A DNA stretch of 32,166 nucleotides from Candidatus Roslinia caecavium (lineage in GTDB: Bacteria; Bacillota; Clostridia; Monoglobales; Monoglobaceae): assembly GCA_904419955.1 (NCBI GenBank), contig CAJFTO010000032.1, positions 1-32,166 on the forward strand. The letters run 5' to 3'. The number at the start of each line of letters is the position of its first letter. The first letter of the stretch is position 1. The position numbers and the translations under genes were made by a program. This document shows, one piece after another, positions 13,651-20,995 of this stretch. The notes under the pieces are model-generated. The model saw nothing but the letters and a program-made list of their open reading frames with translations. It was not told the origin of the DNA and made no database searches.

Positions 13651-16155
13651 TCAGCCGATTATCTCGGCCGTTCTGTTAGCCTCGTCCCAGTTTACCGTAT
13701 AGCCCAGATTCTCGCTTAAAAATCTCAGCGGTATCAGCGTGCGCCAATTGACCTGCTCGGGCGAGACGTCCATCTCTATTTCAACTCCGTTTACTCTTGC
13801 GATATTCGAACCGATCGTAAACGCTATCTCAAAGCCGTCTTTTGTCGCGGTCGCGGTCAAAGTCTCCTCGTCCCAATCAACTTCCATGTCGAGCTGTTCA
13901 AAGATGAACCGCATCGGTACCAATAATCTGTCGGCGCTGACCAGCGGCGCCTGGTCGAAGCCTAAGTATTCGCCGTTTAGTATAACGTATGAAGTCTCAT
14001 TCTCCTGTCTCGGGAGCGCTATCCGTTCCTCGTCGTTTATTATCAGATAATTTCCCCGCTTATCTATCGACTCGATCTCATCTTGAGTCTCGGCCTGAAG
14101 AATAGTCCAGTACACTCCGTCGTACGATACGTAGATGTAATTGTCGTAGCTTGCGATAAATACGCCGCTCAGATATTCCACATACGGAACGGAAACGGTT
14201 TGAAGCTCTACCGGGAGCATATCGTCGCCGTCGAGTCCCGCGTAGATAGCTCCGTCTTTGGAAGCGGCGGCGAACTTCGTCTCGGCTCCGCCGAGCGGCA
14301 TTATCCCCGAGCTTACGTTCGACCATCTCGCGCCGTCGGTAGACGAGATTATACTGCCGTCGGTGTATTGTATGTAGAACTTACCGCCCGCGTATGATAT
14401 GTCGGCGGGGAACTTGCTCGATTGCTGCGAGCCTATCATATTCATATTATCGTCAAAGAACGCGACGTCGTTTACCAATCCCCAGAACATTGTCTGCATA
14501 GACGGCTTTCCATCCCAGGCCTTCCAGCGGGTCATATAGCCGTTTAGCGTCTTTACAAACTCGTAGTTGTTAAAATTACCGTCGAAGTAATTCGAAGCGG
14601 CGGCGTTATTTTGAACCTTTCTGTAAATACTGCTCGTTTCGGTATCCGCGCTCATCTCGGGGAGTCTGTAGTATATCTCCTCCGAGTAATCAAGCTCCGT
14701 TTCGGCGGAGCCGAGCAGGAACGTATTCTTAAGGCCGCCGTTATAGTTGACCGGCAGGGTGGTCTCTATTATAAAACTTCTGCTCTCTCCTGCCGGAAGC
14801 TCTATCGACGCCATTATATCCTCTGTCTGTTCTATGGTTTGTCCCTTGGTCAGCGTCGGCTGGAGCAGGTTCCCGTTATCGTCCGTTACCTTAACTATAA
14901 CGCTCGCTCCGGTGAATAGCTTATAGTCGAAGTATCTCGTCTGAGATCCGTTATTTGTCACGGTCAGATGGTATCTGTTAGTCACTCCGTAATTGCCCAT
15001 ACAGCAGGCGTAGCCTATGTTATCTCGGTCTATATCCAAAAGATAGTTGGGCTTATAGTCGTCCGCGCCGACTCCGGTCGCCGCGTATCCTACATAATCT
15101 TTCGTCTCGCTGTGAAATACGTCGAACACCCAAACGTTGTCCTTCTCTTCCTCAGGAACGTTTTTGCCGTAGTACAGCCTCTTTTCGGGATCGTAGTATC
15201 TATAGGTCAGCATATCAGATTCGGCGGCCGTCAGTTTTGCCCACTGATCGTCCTGCGGATTGATATTAGTCACCCATGTCTCGGTAACGTTTCCGTCCGG
15301 GCAGTACTGATTATACACGCGTACCGGAAGCGCGGTTCCGTCCGGCATACCGTCGTCTATTTCGTACTCTAAATATGCGTTTACCTCCGGCAGGGTATCG
15401 GCTATCCCCTTTTGCATCTTATCCCGCTTATACGTTCCAAACGCCGAATCCGTTCTAAAACCGCTCCTGTCGCCGAGCTTATCCGTCGCCTTGAACGCCG
15501 CGACGTTTATATCCGCGCGTCCGCTGACTATATCTATATCCGCCGCAAGATGAACGGGCTTAAGGTACGGAACCGCCGCGTAGTTATCTATATATTGGCT
15601 GAGCCATATCCTCTGTCCGGCGCGTATGCGGACCGTCTGCGGCTCCTGTTCGCGCGGTCTGTAAACTGTGTCGGAATGAAGCCGGTAGATCGTCTCGTTC
15701 ATCAGATCCGCGCAGGCGTTGATACTTCCGTACTCGGCGTAACTGCGCGAGATATTGCCGTTATCTTCCGTATATATATTCGCCGGGAATTCAAACGCCG
15801 TCCGGTTTATCACTATCTCGGTATCTTCGGTCGCGTATATCTCTACGTCGAGCTCTACGTCGAAGCCGCGCTCCAGCGCGTTATAGCTGTTATCAGACGT
15901 ATGAGTATAGTTAAAATGCGACAGATAAATTATGTATTTATCCGGCGTCAGATCGTAATTGTTCATGATATATGACGGCTCGTCGGTAGTACTGTCGGCC
16001 AGCGTGCTTAAAAATATCCCCTCCTCGTTGTTACAGTAGATATACTTTCCGCCGCCCGCAGGCGTGAACTTCAGATCCGCCGGCTCGGGTTCGGCCGCGT
16101 AAACCGTAAGTCCGAGCAGAAACACAAAAAATATAGTCAAAAATACTTTTTTCAT
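13651..16155 (-). CDS. Large exported protein with C-terminal copper-amine-oxidase-like stalk domain
   Basis: An 834-residue secreted protein of unknown function. A signal peptide (MKKVFLTIFF...VYAAEPEP) is followed by ~450 residues of beta-rich sequence with no family I recognise. The region around residues 595-700 contains BNR-like SxDGxxW motifs (SSTDGARWS, VSYDGVYWT), which suggest a small beta-propeller. The last ~110 residues are a clear stalk domain: LLVPMRFIFEQLDMEVDWD, then a second LIPLRFLSENLGYTVNWD. It has a GGGAGGAATTATAA-ATG start. Because it is divergent from the response-regulator gene across a spacer holding a candidate operator, it may be a target of that two-component system. 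It ends at its own terminator. Confidence 0.85.
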   Translation of the reverse strand: MKKVFLTIFFVFLLGLTVYAAEPEPADLKFTPAGGGKYIYCNNEEGIFLSTLADSTTDEPSYIMNNYDLTPDKYIIYLSHFNYTHTSDNSYNALERGFDVELDVEIYATEDTEIVINRTAFEFPANIYTEDNGNISRSYAEYGSINACADLMNETIYRLHSDTVYRPREQEPQTVRIRAGQRIWLSQYIDNYAAVPYLKPVHLAADIDIVSGRADINVAAFKATDKLGDRSGFRTDSAFGTYKRDKMQKGIADTLPEVNAYLEYEIDDGMPDGTALPVRVYNQYCPDGNVTETWVTNINPQDDQWAKLTAAESDMLTYRYYDPEKRLYYGKNVPEEEKDNVWVFDVFHSETKDYVGYAATGVGADDYKPNYLLDIDRDNIGYACCMGNYGVTNRYHLTVTNNGSQTRYFDYKLFTGASVIVKVTDDNGNLLQPTLTKGQTIEQTEDIMASIELPAGESRSFIIETTLPVNYNGGLKNTFLLGSAETELDYSEEIYYRLPEMSADTETSSIYRKVQNNAAASNYFDGNFNNYEFVKTLNGYMTRWKAWDGKPSMQTMFWGLVNDVAFFDDNMNMIGSQQSSKFPADISYAGGKFYIQYTDGSIISSTDGARWSNVSSGIMPLGGAETKFAAASKDGAIYAGLDGDDMLPVELQTVSVPYVEYLSGVFIASYDNYIYVSYDGVYWTILQAETQDEIESIDKRGNYLIINDEERIALPRQENETSYVILNGEYLGFDQAPLVSADRLLVPMRFIFEQLDMEVDWDEETLTATATKDGFEIAFTIGSNIARVNGVEIEMDVSPEQVNWRTLIPLRFLSENLGYTVNWDEANRTAEIIG

Positions 16156-16311
16156 TTATAATTCCTCCCAATCGTCAATTGATTGTATAGATCCGCGCAG
16201 ATTATAATGTTTATACTGTTATGACGTTTCTGTCAGGCGGTTTGTTCCATAAATTACTATTTATTTTTTGTCGATACGCTCAATCGCGGGATTGACGCCG
16301 CTTTACCCGCA

Positions 16312-16350
16312 TTTAAAGACAACCTTAACATATCCTTAAATTTATATAAA
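16312..16350 (+). promoter_or_regulatory. Candidate OmpR/PhoB-type operator and activated promoter of the two-component operon
   Basis: Three heptads, TTTAAAG (16312), CCTTAAC (16323) and CCTTAAA (16334), are separated by 4 bases each, giving an exact 11-base period. That is the direct-repeat spacing used by OmpR/PhoB-family dimers. TATAAA at 16345-16350 follows and could be a -10 box whose -35 region lies inside the repeats, as in PhoB-activated promoters. The site could serve either divergent gene. Confidence 0.5.
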
Positions 16351-16384
16351 CCGCCGGCGCTCGTCTTTATATTTCGCCGCCGGT
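16350..16384 (+). other. GC-rich hairpin in the leader of the response-regulator gene
   Basis: ACCGCCGGCG (16350-16359) pairs with CGCCGCCGGT (16375-16384) over 10 positions with one C-C mismatch; 15-base loop. No U-run follows on the plus strand. It stands out in an AT-rich spacer. Its role is unknown. Confidence 0.6.
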
Positions 16385-16414
16385 GTGATATTATGTAATT
16401 AAACCATATTTGAC

Positions 16415-16464
16415 GGAAGGAGGCCGCGGGGTGTATTAGCAGAAATACACTACGCAATACCGCT
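16415..16464 (+). promoter_or_regulatory. Displaced Shine-Dalgarno with a hairpin before the response-regulator start
   Basis: GGAAGGAGG (16415-16423) is 41 bases before the ATG, too far for normal initiation, and nothing closer looks like a ribosome binding site. Between them GTGTATT (16431-16437) pairs perfectly with AATACAC (16444-16450), which would shorten the effective distance to about 20 bases. No in-frame ATG, GTG or TTG lies nearer to the Shine-Dalgarno. Confidence 0.5.
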
Positions 16465-17169
16465 ATGGACGAACTTAAAAATAAAAAAATATTGATAGTC
16501 GACGATGAAAAAGATATACGTAAAATGATAGAAAACGCGCTGTGGGATAACGGTTACTACAATATATTCACCGCGGGGAGCTGCGGCGAAGCTAAAGAGA
16601 TCGTAGGCTCGCAGACTATCCAGCTCTGTATTCTCGACGTGAGTCTGCCAGACGGCGACGGGTTCGATTTGTTCGAAGAGATACGCTCGGTCTCGTCCGC
16701 GCCGGTTATATTTCTGACCGCAAGGGGCGAAGCGGGCGACAGGATACGCGGACTCGGGCTCGGCGCGGACGATTATGTGGTAAAACCATTTCTTTTAAGA
16801 GAGCTGATCCTGAGAATAAACGCCGTATTAAAACGAACTTACCGCGCCGAAGAACCCGTATCCGGATTCTCGCTGTCCGACCGGCGCGTCGATTTCGAAA
16901 AGGCTGCGGTTATCGGCGATGATGGAGAGCGTTCGCTCACGCCGAAGGAATATATTCTTTTAAAAAAGCTGTATGAGAACAAAAATAAGATCGTGACCAA
17001 CGACGCGCTGTGTCTCGCGGCCTGGGGCGACGAATACTACGGCTACGAAAACACGCTCATGGTTCATATACGGCGGCTGAGAAAGAAAATAGAACCCGAT
17101 CCCTCGCATCCTAAATATTTAATCACCGCAAAGGGGCTCGGATATAAGCTGGTGATCGACGATGAGTAA
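16465..17169 (+). CDS. Response regulator, OmpR/PhoB family
   Basis: A 234-residue two-component response regulator. The receiver domain (1-120) has the acidic pocket D13/D14, phospho-acceptor D58 in LCILDVSLPDGDG, T85 and K107 (VVKPF). A winged-helix DNA-binding domain (about 130-232) ends with MVHIRRLRKKIEPDPSHPKYLITAKGLGYKL-type sequence. It overlaps the histidine kinase gene by 8 bases and is surely its partner. The leader is unusual (operator-like repeats, GC hairpin, distant Shine-Dalgarno). Sensed signal and targets are not evident. Confidence 0.95.
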   Translation: MDELKNKKILIVDDEKDIRKMIENALWDNGYYNIFTAGSCGEAKEIVGSQTIQLCILDVSLPDGDGFDLFEEIRSVSSAPVIFLTARGEAGDRIRGLGLGADDYVVKPFLLRELILRINAVLKRTYRAEEPVSGFSLSDRRVDFEKAAVIGDDGERSLTPKEYILLKKLYENKNKIVTNDALCLAAWGDEYYGYENTLMVHIRRLRKKIEPDPSHPKYLITAKGLGYKLVIDDE

Positions 17170-18550
17170 AACGGTGTTAAAAATATTTTTCAGTTTCGTT
17201 TGCTGGGCGGTGTTGGTCTCGCTGATCGCGCTGATCGTAAATTTTTTCGCATTCGCTATCAACGCCAGCGATCGAGTGAGGTATATGGGAATGTCTCCCC
17301 GCAATCTGCTTCAAGAGGTTTCAGAAAATCTCAGCTATGAAGACGGCGAATATGCTCTAAGCTCCGCCTTTTACGATGATAACGGGATAGACCGCTCTAT
17401 ACTTGACGGAACTAACGACGGCTCCGAATTTTGGGTAACGCTTATCGCTCCCGACGGAAATGTAATATGGAGCCTGAACAAGCCCGCGGACGTTCCTGAC
17501 CATTATTCGCTAAACGACGTCGCCGTGATGTCGAGATGGTTCTTAAACGATTATCCAGTATATGTAAGCGTTGAGGAAAACGGCCTCCTTGTGGTGGGTC
17601 TGCCCAAGAATTACGTAGGCAAATACTCCATCGACTATTCGATGAACTGGTTCAGTTCGTTAATTCCTCGCGCCGCTGCGCTGATAATTTTTAATATCCT
17701 GATCGCCTCCGCGCTTGCGGTAATTATTGGGCTGACTACGTATAAACGGATAAAGCAACTCTTTATAGGAATCAAAGACCTACAGGCCGAAAAGCCCGTG
17801 AACCTTAAAACAAGAGGGATATTCAAGGAGCTTGCGCTCAGTATAAACAACGCCTCTAATACAATTCAGAGAAAAAACAAAGCCTTGGAGCAAAGAGACG
17901 GCGCGAGGCTGAACTGGATAGCCGGAATATCCCACGATATTCGAACGCCGCTCGCTGTGATAATGGGTTATGCCGAGGAACTTTCATATAGCGGCGCGCT
18001 TAACGAGAAACAAAAGTCAAAAGCCGAGACTATAGTCGCGCAGAGCGTTAAGATAAAAAAACTGATCGAGGATCTTAATCTGATTTCATCGCTCGAATAC
18101 GACATGCAGCCGTCTAACAAAAAGCGGATCCGAATATGCAGTCTGATACGCAAGACAGTCACCGACATATTAAACGCAGGCGCAAATGGGAATTTTGATA
18201 TAGAGCTTGATTTACGAGACGAGAGCTGTATTATCTCCGGCGACGAGAACTTAATAGAACGCGCTCTTTTTAATTTAATAAACAACAGCGTAACCCACAA
18301 TCCGGACGGCTGTAATATAAAAGTAACGGAGAGCTTAGACGGCGGGCGCGGCGTATGCCGTTTGATCATAAGAGACGACGGGAAGGGCGTCGGCGAAGAA
18401 GTTTTAAGCAAGATAGAATATATCCCCAAATCGTCTCACGGACTCGGTCTGCCTATGGCGTATAAGATAATAAACGTCCACGGCGGAACTTTTAACGCCG
18501 AAAACAGAGACGGGTTTTATGTAGAGATCGAACTTCCGGCGGAAGACTGA
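17162..18550 (+). CDS. Membrane-bound sensor histidine kinase
   Basis: A 462-residue sensor kinase. Transmembrane helix 1 lies at about residues 8-32, then an external domain of ~135 residues with PAS-like sequence (FWVTLIAPDGNVIW), and transmembrane helix 2 at about 168-192. A linker/HAMP-like region is followed by the dimerisation/phospho-acceptor segment SHDIRTPL with H258. The ATPase domain has an N box (ALFNLINNSVTHN), DDGKGVG and HGLGL. It ends in TGA and is followed by a terminator, so the pair forms a two-gene operon. The external domain is too divergent to suggest a ligand. Confidence 0.95.
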   Translation: MSKTVLKIFFSFVCWAVLVSLIALIVNFFAFAINASDRVRYMGMSPRNLLQEVSENLSYEDGEYALSSAFYDDNGIDRSILDGTNDGSEFWVTLIAPDGNVIWSLNKPADVPDHYSLNDVAVMSRWFLNDYPVYVSVEENGLLVVGLPKNYVGKYSIDYSMNWFSSLIPRAAALIIFNILIASALAVIIGLTTYKRIKQLFIGIKDLQAEKPVNLKTRGIFKELALSINNASNTIQRKNKALEQRDGARLNWIAGISHDIRTPLAVIMGYAEELSYSGALNEKQKSKAETIVAQSVKIKKLIEDLNLISSLEYDMQPSNKKRIRICSLIRKTVTDILNAGANGNFDIELDLRDESCIISGDENLIERALFNLINNSVTHNPDGCNIKVTESLDGGRGVCRLIIRDDGKGVGEEVLSKIEYIPKSSHGLGLPMAYKIINVHGGTFNAENRDGFYVEIELPAED

Positions 18551-18585
18551 CGTAAAATATATAATTTTAATGAAAATAATATCTA

Positions 18586-18627
18586 AACGGCGTATAACTG
18601 ACGATCTCAGTCAGCGCGCCGTTTTTT
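18586..18627 (+). terminator. Intrinsic terminator of the two-component operon
   Basis: AACGGCG (18586-18592) pairs with CGCCGTT (18617-18623), with an inner ACTGA/TCAGT hairpin, followed by six T. Confidence 0.88.
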
Positions 18628-18642
18628 GTCATAGTCCTTTTA

Positions 18643-18670
18643 ACATATTCGCAAATTTACGGCATATATA
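18643..18670 (+). promoter_or_regulatory. Possible sigmaE-type promoter of spoIID
   Basis: ACATATT (18643-18649), 13 bases, CATATATA (18663-18670). This resembles the mother-cell sigmaE consensus (ATATT, then CATACA-T about 14 bases on), and spoIID is a sigmaE gene in Bacillus. No good sigmaA pair is present. A second CATACAAA at about 18706 lacks a matching -35. Confidence 0.4.
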
Positions 18671-18762
18671 TTATAAAAAAGCCCGTCCAATTTGGAACGG
18701 CTTGACATACAAAATACTTATAAGAAAGGGAAACGACGGTTTAACGTCGGGTGAACGCTTAA

Positions 18763-19815
18763 ATGAAAAGAAAGGCGCCGTTCGGCTCATTCAAATCAAA
18801 CAAACCAATAAAAGAGACCGCCGGCGGCGGTTTCAAAAAGATCGTGTTCGGCGTAGGTATAATAGTTATTTTGACAATTATGATCCCTCTGCTGTACGTA
18901 CCGCTTAATAATTATCTTATAAAAAATGAACTGCCGGTCAAAAGCGAGTCGTGGAATATAAAACTATACGACCCGGAAAGCAATACGATCTCTGAAATGA
19001 CCTTCGAGGACTACGTCTGTGGGATCGTCGCGGCCGAGATGTCGCCGGCGAGCGAAAATGAAGCTCTAAAAGCTCAAGCCGTCGCGTCGAGAAGTTATAT
19101 TCTAAATAAGCTGCAGAGCGGCAGGATAGGAGCCAAAGCGGTCCATAAGGGAGCGGACTTTTGCACCGATCCAAATCACTGCGCGGCGTACGTAAGTATA
19201 GATTCGGTAAAATCCGGATGGGAAGAGAACGCCGACGAATACGTAAATAAAATTTTATCGGCCGTGAACGAGACGAACGGCGAATATTTAAAGTACGGGA
19301 ACTCGGTCGCGGCGGCGTATACATTTGAGCTGTGCGGCGGCAGGACCGAAAACGCAAAAGAAATATGGGGAAAATCCGAACCGTATTTAATTTCTGTAGA
19401 CAGCCCCGAAGATCTGGGTTCGCCCGGACTTGAAAGTATTTTAGAGTTCAGCAGAAACGAATTTTATGAAAAGCTAAAAAGTAAAAACGATAATATTAAA
19501 TTGATCGAACCTGTCGAGTCGATGATCGAGGAGACTCAGCTCAGCGATGGCGGCTCGGTTCTCAGGATCAAGATCGGCGGGAAATGGTTTAAAGGTTCGG
19601 ACATCTGCGAGCTGTTCAACCTACCGAGCCGGAACTTCACGATATCCTCAAACGGCGAAAATATCAAATTTACGGTAAAGGGAAAGGGCCACGGCGTCGG
19701 GATGAGCAAGTACGGCGCGGACGCGATGGCGAAACAGGGCTATAATTATATCGCGATATTAAACAGATATTATCCTGGTACGGAGTTTGTTAATTTATAC
19801 GAAGAGCTAAATTGA
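18763..19815 (+). CDS. spoIID: Stage II sporulation protein D (SpoIID), peptidoglycan lytic transglycosylase
   Basis: SpoIID acts in the mother cell with SpoIIM and SpoIIP to remodel septal peptidoglycan during engulfment. The 350-residue protein has a short cytoplasmic N-terminus, one membrane helix (about 27-48), then the SpoIID domain. It shows the signature DYVCGIVAAEMSPASENEALKAQAVASRSY with the catalytic glutamate at E92, a Cys/His loop (DFCTDPNHCAAY), ELCGGRTENA and the GKGHGVGMSKYGA motif. The codon immediately before the ATG is TAA, which fixes the start; the ribosome binding site (GGGTGA) is weak. It is a direct sign of a spore former. Confidence 0.95.
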   Translation: MKRKAPFGSFKSNKPIKETAGGGFKKIVFGVGIIVILTIMIPLLYVPLNNYLIKNELPVKSESWNIKLYDPESNTISEMTFEDYVCGIVAAEMSPASENEALKAQAVASRSYILNKLQSGRIGAKAVHKGADFCTDPNHCAAYVSIDSVKSGWEENADEYVNKILSAVNETNGEYLKYGNSVAAAYTFELCGGRTENAKEIWGKSEPYLISVDSPEDLGSPGLESILEFSRNEFYEKLKSKNDNIKLIEPVESMIEETQLSDGGSVLRIKIGGKWFKGSDICELFNLPSRNFTISSNGENIKFTVKGKGHGVGMSKYGADAMAKQGYNYIAILNRYYPGTEFVNLYEELN

Positions 19816-19916
19816 TTCTTAGACGGATCGTTTTAACTCTAAACTCCAAAACCATATAAATATCTAAAAATTCTGAAAGCTCAGGATGGTTATTGTAAAA
19901 AATTATTAAAAAGTTC

Positions 19917-19945
19917 TTTACTACTGCACAAAACTATGTTAAAAT
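19917..19945 (+). promoter_or_regulatory. Probable promoter of the cytidylate-kinase-like gene
   Basis: TTTACT (19917-19922), 17-base spacer, TAAAAT (19940-19945), 21 bases before the ATG; an imperfect but well-spaced pair. Confidence 0.5.
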
Positions 19946-19966
19946 AGCCGAAAAGGGGGTTAACCT

Positions 19967-20590
19967 ATGAGCAACTTGGTTATAACAATAGGAAGACAAT
20001 TTGGTTCAGGAGGCAGAAAGATAGCTAAAAAGGTTGCGGAAACGCTCGGCATCGATTTTTACGATAAAGAGCTTATAGCTTTAGCCGCTAAAGAAAGCGG
20101 TCTGTCCGAACACCTCTTCGACGGTATGGACGAGAAGCCGACCAACAGTATTCTATATTCGTTGGTGATGGGTATCCAATCCGGACGCGGAGCGTATCAC
20201 AGATACGGCGATCTGCTGAACTCCGACGCAATTTTCAGGATCCAATCGCAGGTGATCCAAAATCTGGTAGACGAAAAGCCGTGCGTTATCGTCGGTCGCT
20301 GCGCGGACTACGTTCTTCGCGAGAACCCGAACGCCGTAAACGTCTTTATCCACGCTAAAGAGGATTTTAAGCTAAAGCGGGTAATGGATATTTACAAGAA
20401 GACTGAAAAGGACGCGCTCGATACAATGGTCAAAACCGATAAGCGAAGAAGCAATTACTACAATTTCTACACCAATCAGGTATGGGGCGACGTCACAAAC
20501 TACCATATAGCGTTAGACAGCGGCAGTATAGGTATAGAAAATTCTGCGCGGCTGATTGTCGACTTTGTAAAAATGAAGCGGGGCGAATAA
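19967..20590 (+). CDS. Cytidylate-kinase-like family P-loop protein
   Basis: A 207-residue nucleotide kinase-like protein. The N-terminal loop TIGRQFGSGGRKIAKKVAE is the form of the P-loop typical of the cytidylate-kinase-like family, common in gut Clostridia; it differs from true Cmk (GPAGAGKST type). DFYDKELIALAAKESGL and VIVGRCADYVLRE with its conserved Gly-Arg-Cys/Ala-Asp follow, plus a lid region (KTDKRRSNYYNFYTNQVWG). The true substrate is not known from sequence. AAAGGGGGTTAACCT-ATG gives a good start. An 8-bp hairpin spans the stop codon (20583-20606). Confidence 0.88.
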   Translation: MSNLVITIGRQFGSGGRKIAKKVAETLGIDFYDKELIALAAKESGLSEHLFDGMDEKPTNSILYSLVMGIQSGRGAYHRYGDLLNSDAIFRIQSQVIQNLVDEKPCVIVGRCADYVLRENPNAVNVFIHAKEDFKLKRVMDIYKKTEKDALDTMVKTDKRRSNYYNFYTNQVWGDVTNYHIALDSGSIGIENSARLIVDFVKMKRGE

Positions 20591-20627
20591 TCTAATATTT
20601 ATTCGCGCTAAAATTCGCATGGTTAAA

Positions 20628-20732
20628 TTATAAATAAGCGGGCTGAGGAAAGTTTAACGGTTTTCCAAAGTCCGCGTTGTTTTGGCTGATTTTATATTTA
20701 ACTTTCGTCGGCAAACAGCGAGAGCTTTGCAT
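20628..20732 (-). CDS. Candidate small protein ORF (34 codons), overlapping a second small ORF
   Basis: A minus-strand promoter at 20810-20838 is followed by two short overlapping frames. The one listed starts at ATG 20732, 6 bases after GGGAGGAT, and encodes 34 residues (MQSSRCLPTKVKY...QPAYL). An earlier one, 20787 to 20698, encodes 29 residues (MRLRVYKDIDHRFIWEDLYA then KLSLFADES) and looks more protein-like, but its ribosome binding site is poor; the strong GGGAGG lies inside it. They could be a leader peptide and a coupled small protein, or the transcript may be non-coding. I recognise no family. Confidence 0.3.
   Translation of the reverse strand: MQSSRCLPTKVKYKISQNNADFGKPLNFPQPAYL
20638..20684 (+). 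terminator. Probable terminator of the cytidylate-kinase-like gene
   Basis: GCGGGCT (20638-20644) pairs with AGTCCGC (20669-20675, one G-U), with an inner GGAAA/TTTCC stem, then GTTGTTTTGG. The G-U pair becomes an A-C mismatch on the other strand, so the structure favours plus-strand RNA. Confidence 0.5.
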
Positions 20733-20809
20733 ACAGATCCTCCCAAATAAATCGGTGATCTATATCTTTATACACTCTGAGCCTCATCAAACGCTTTTCA
20801 ACCGCCCTA

Positions 20810-20838
20810 ATAATACATCAAAAATTTTGCACAGTCAA
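20810..20838 (-). promoter_or_regulatory. Strong promoter-like sequence on the minus strand between the kinase-like gene and fbp
   Basis: TTGACT (20838-20833), exact 17-base spacer, TATTAT (20815-20810), pointing away from fbp. No annotated gene of ordinary size lies downstream on this strand. The rest of the ~400-base gap (20591-20892) holds only this unit and the kinase-gene terminator. Confidence 0.6.
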
Positions 20839-20892
20839 TCATCGATTTTTGCAGGCAATTAACAACTTTTGCCCAAAATCGAACATACGCTC

Positions 20893-20921
20893 TTGAATTA
20901 TTTTGTTTATTATGCTATAAT
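20893..20921 (+). promoter_or_regulatory. Promoter of fbp
   Basis: TTGAAT (20893-20898), 17-base spacer, TATAAT (20916-20921). The leader carries a 7-bp hairpin, ATAGATT-CATC-AATCTAT (20953-20970), just before the ribosome binding site. Confidence 0.85.
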
Positions 20922-20995
20922 TTATTTGTAAATTTTTCATATAGTATGATCGATAGATTCATCAATCTATTTAAACACAATAAGGGGTGGCGTAC

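Noticed and set aside
16257-16457. 66-residue minus ORF between the divergent genes
   Set aside because: It covers the operator-like repeats and hairpins and has no ribosome binding site or recognisable sequence.
20677-20862. 61-residue plus ORF before fbp
   Set aside because: It starts with TTG inside a terminator-like stem without a ribosome binding site; the minus-strand unit explains the region better.
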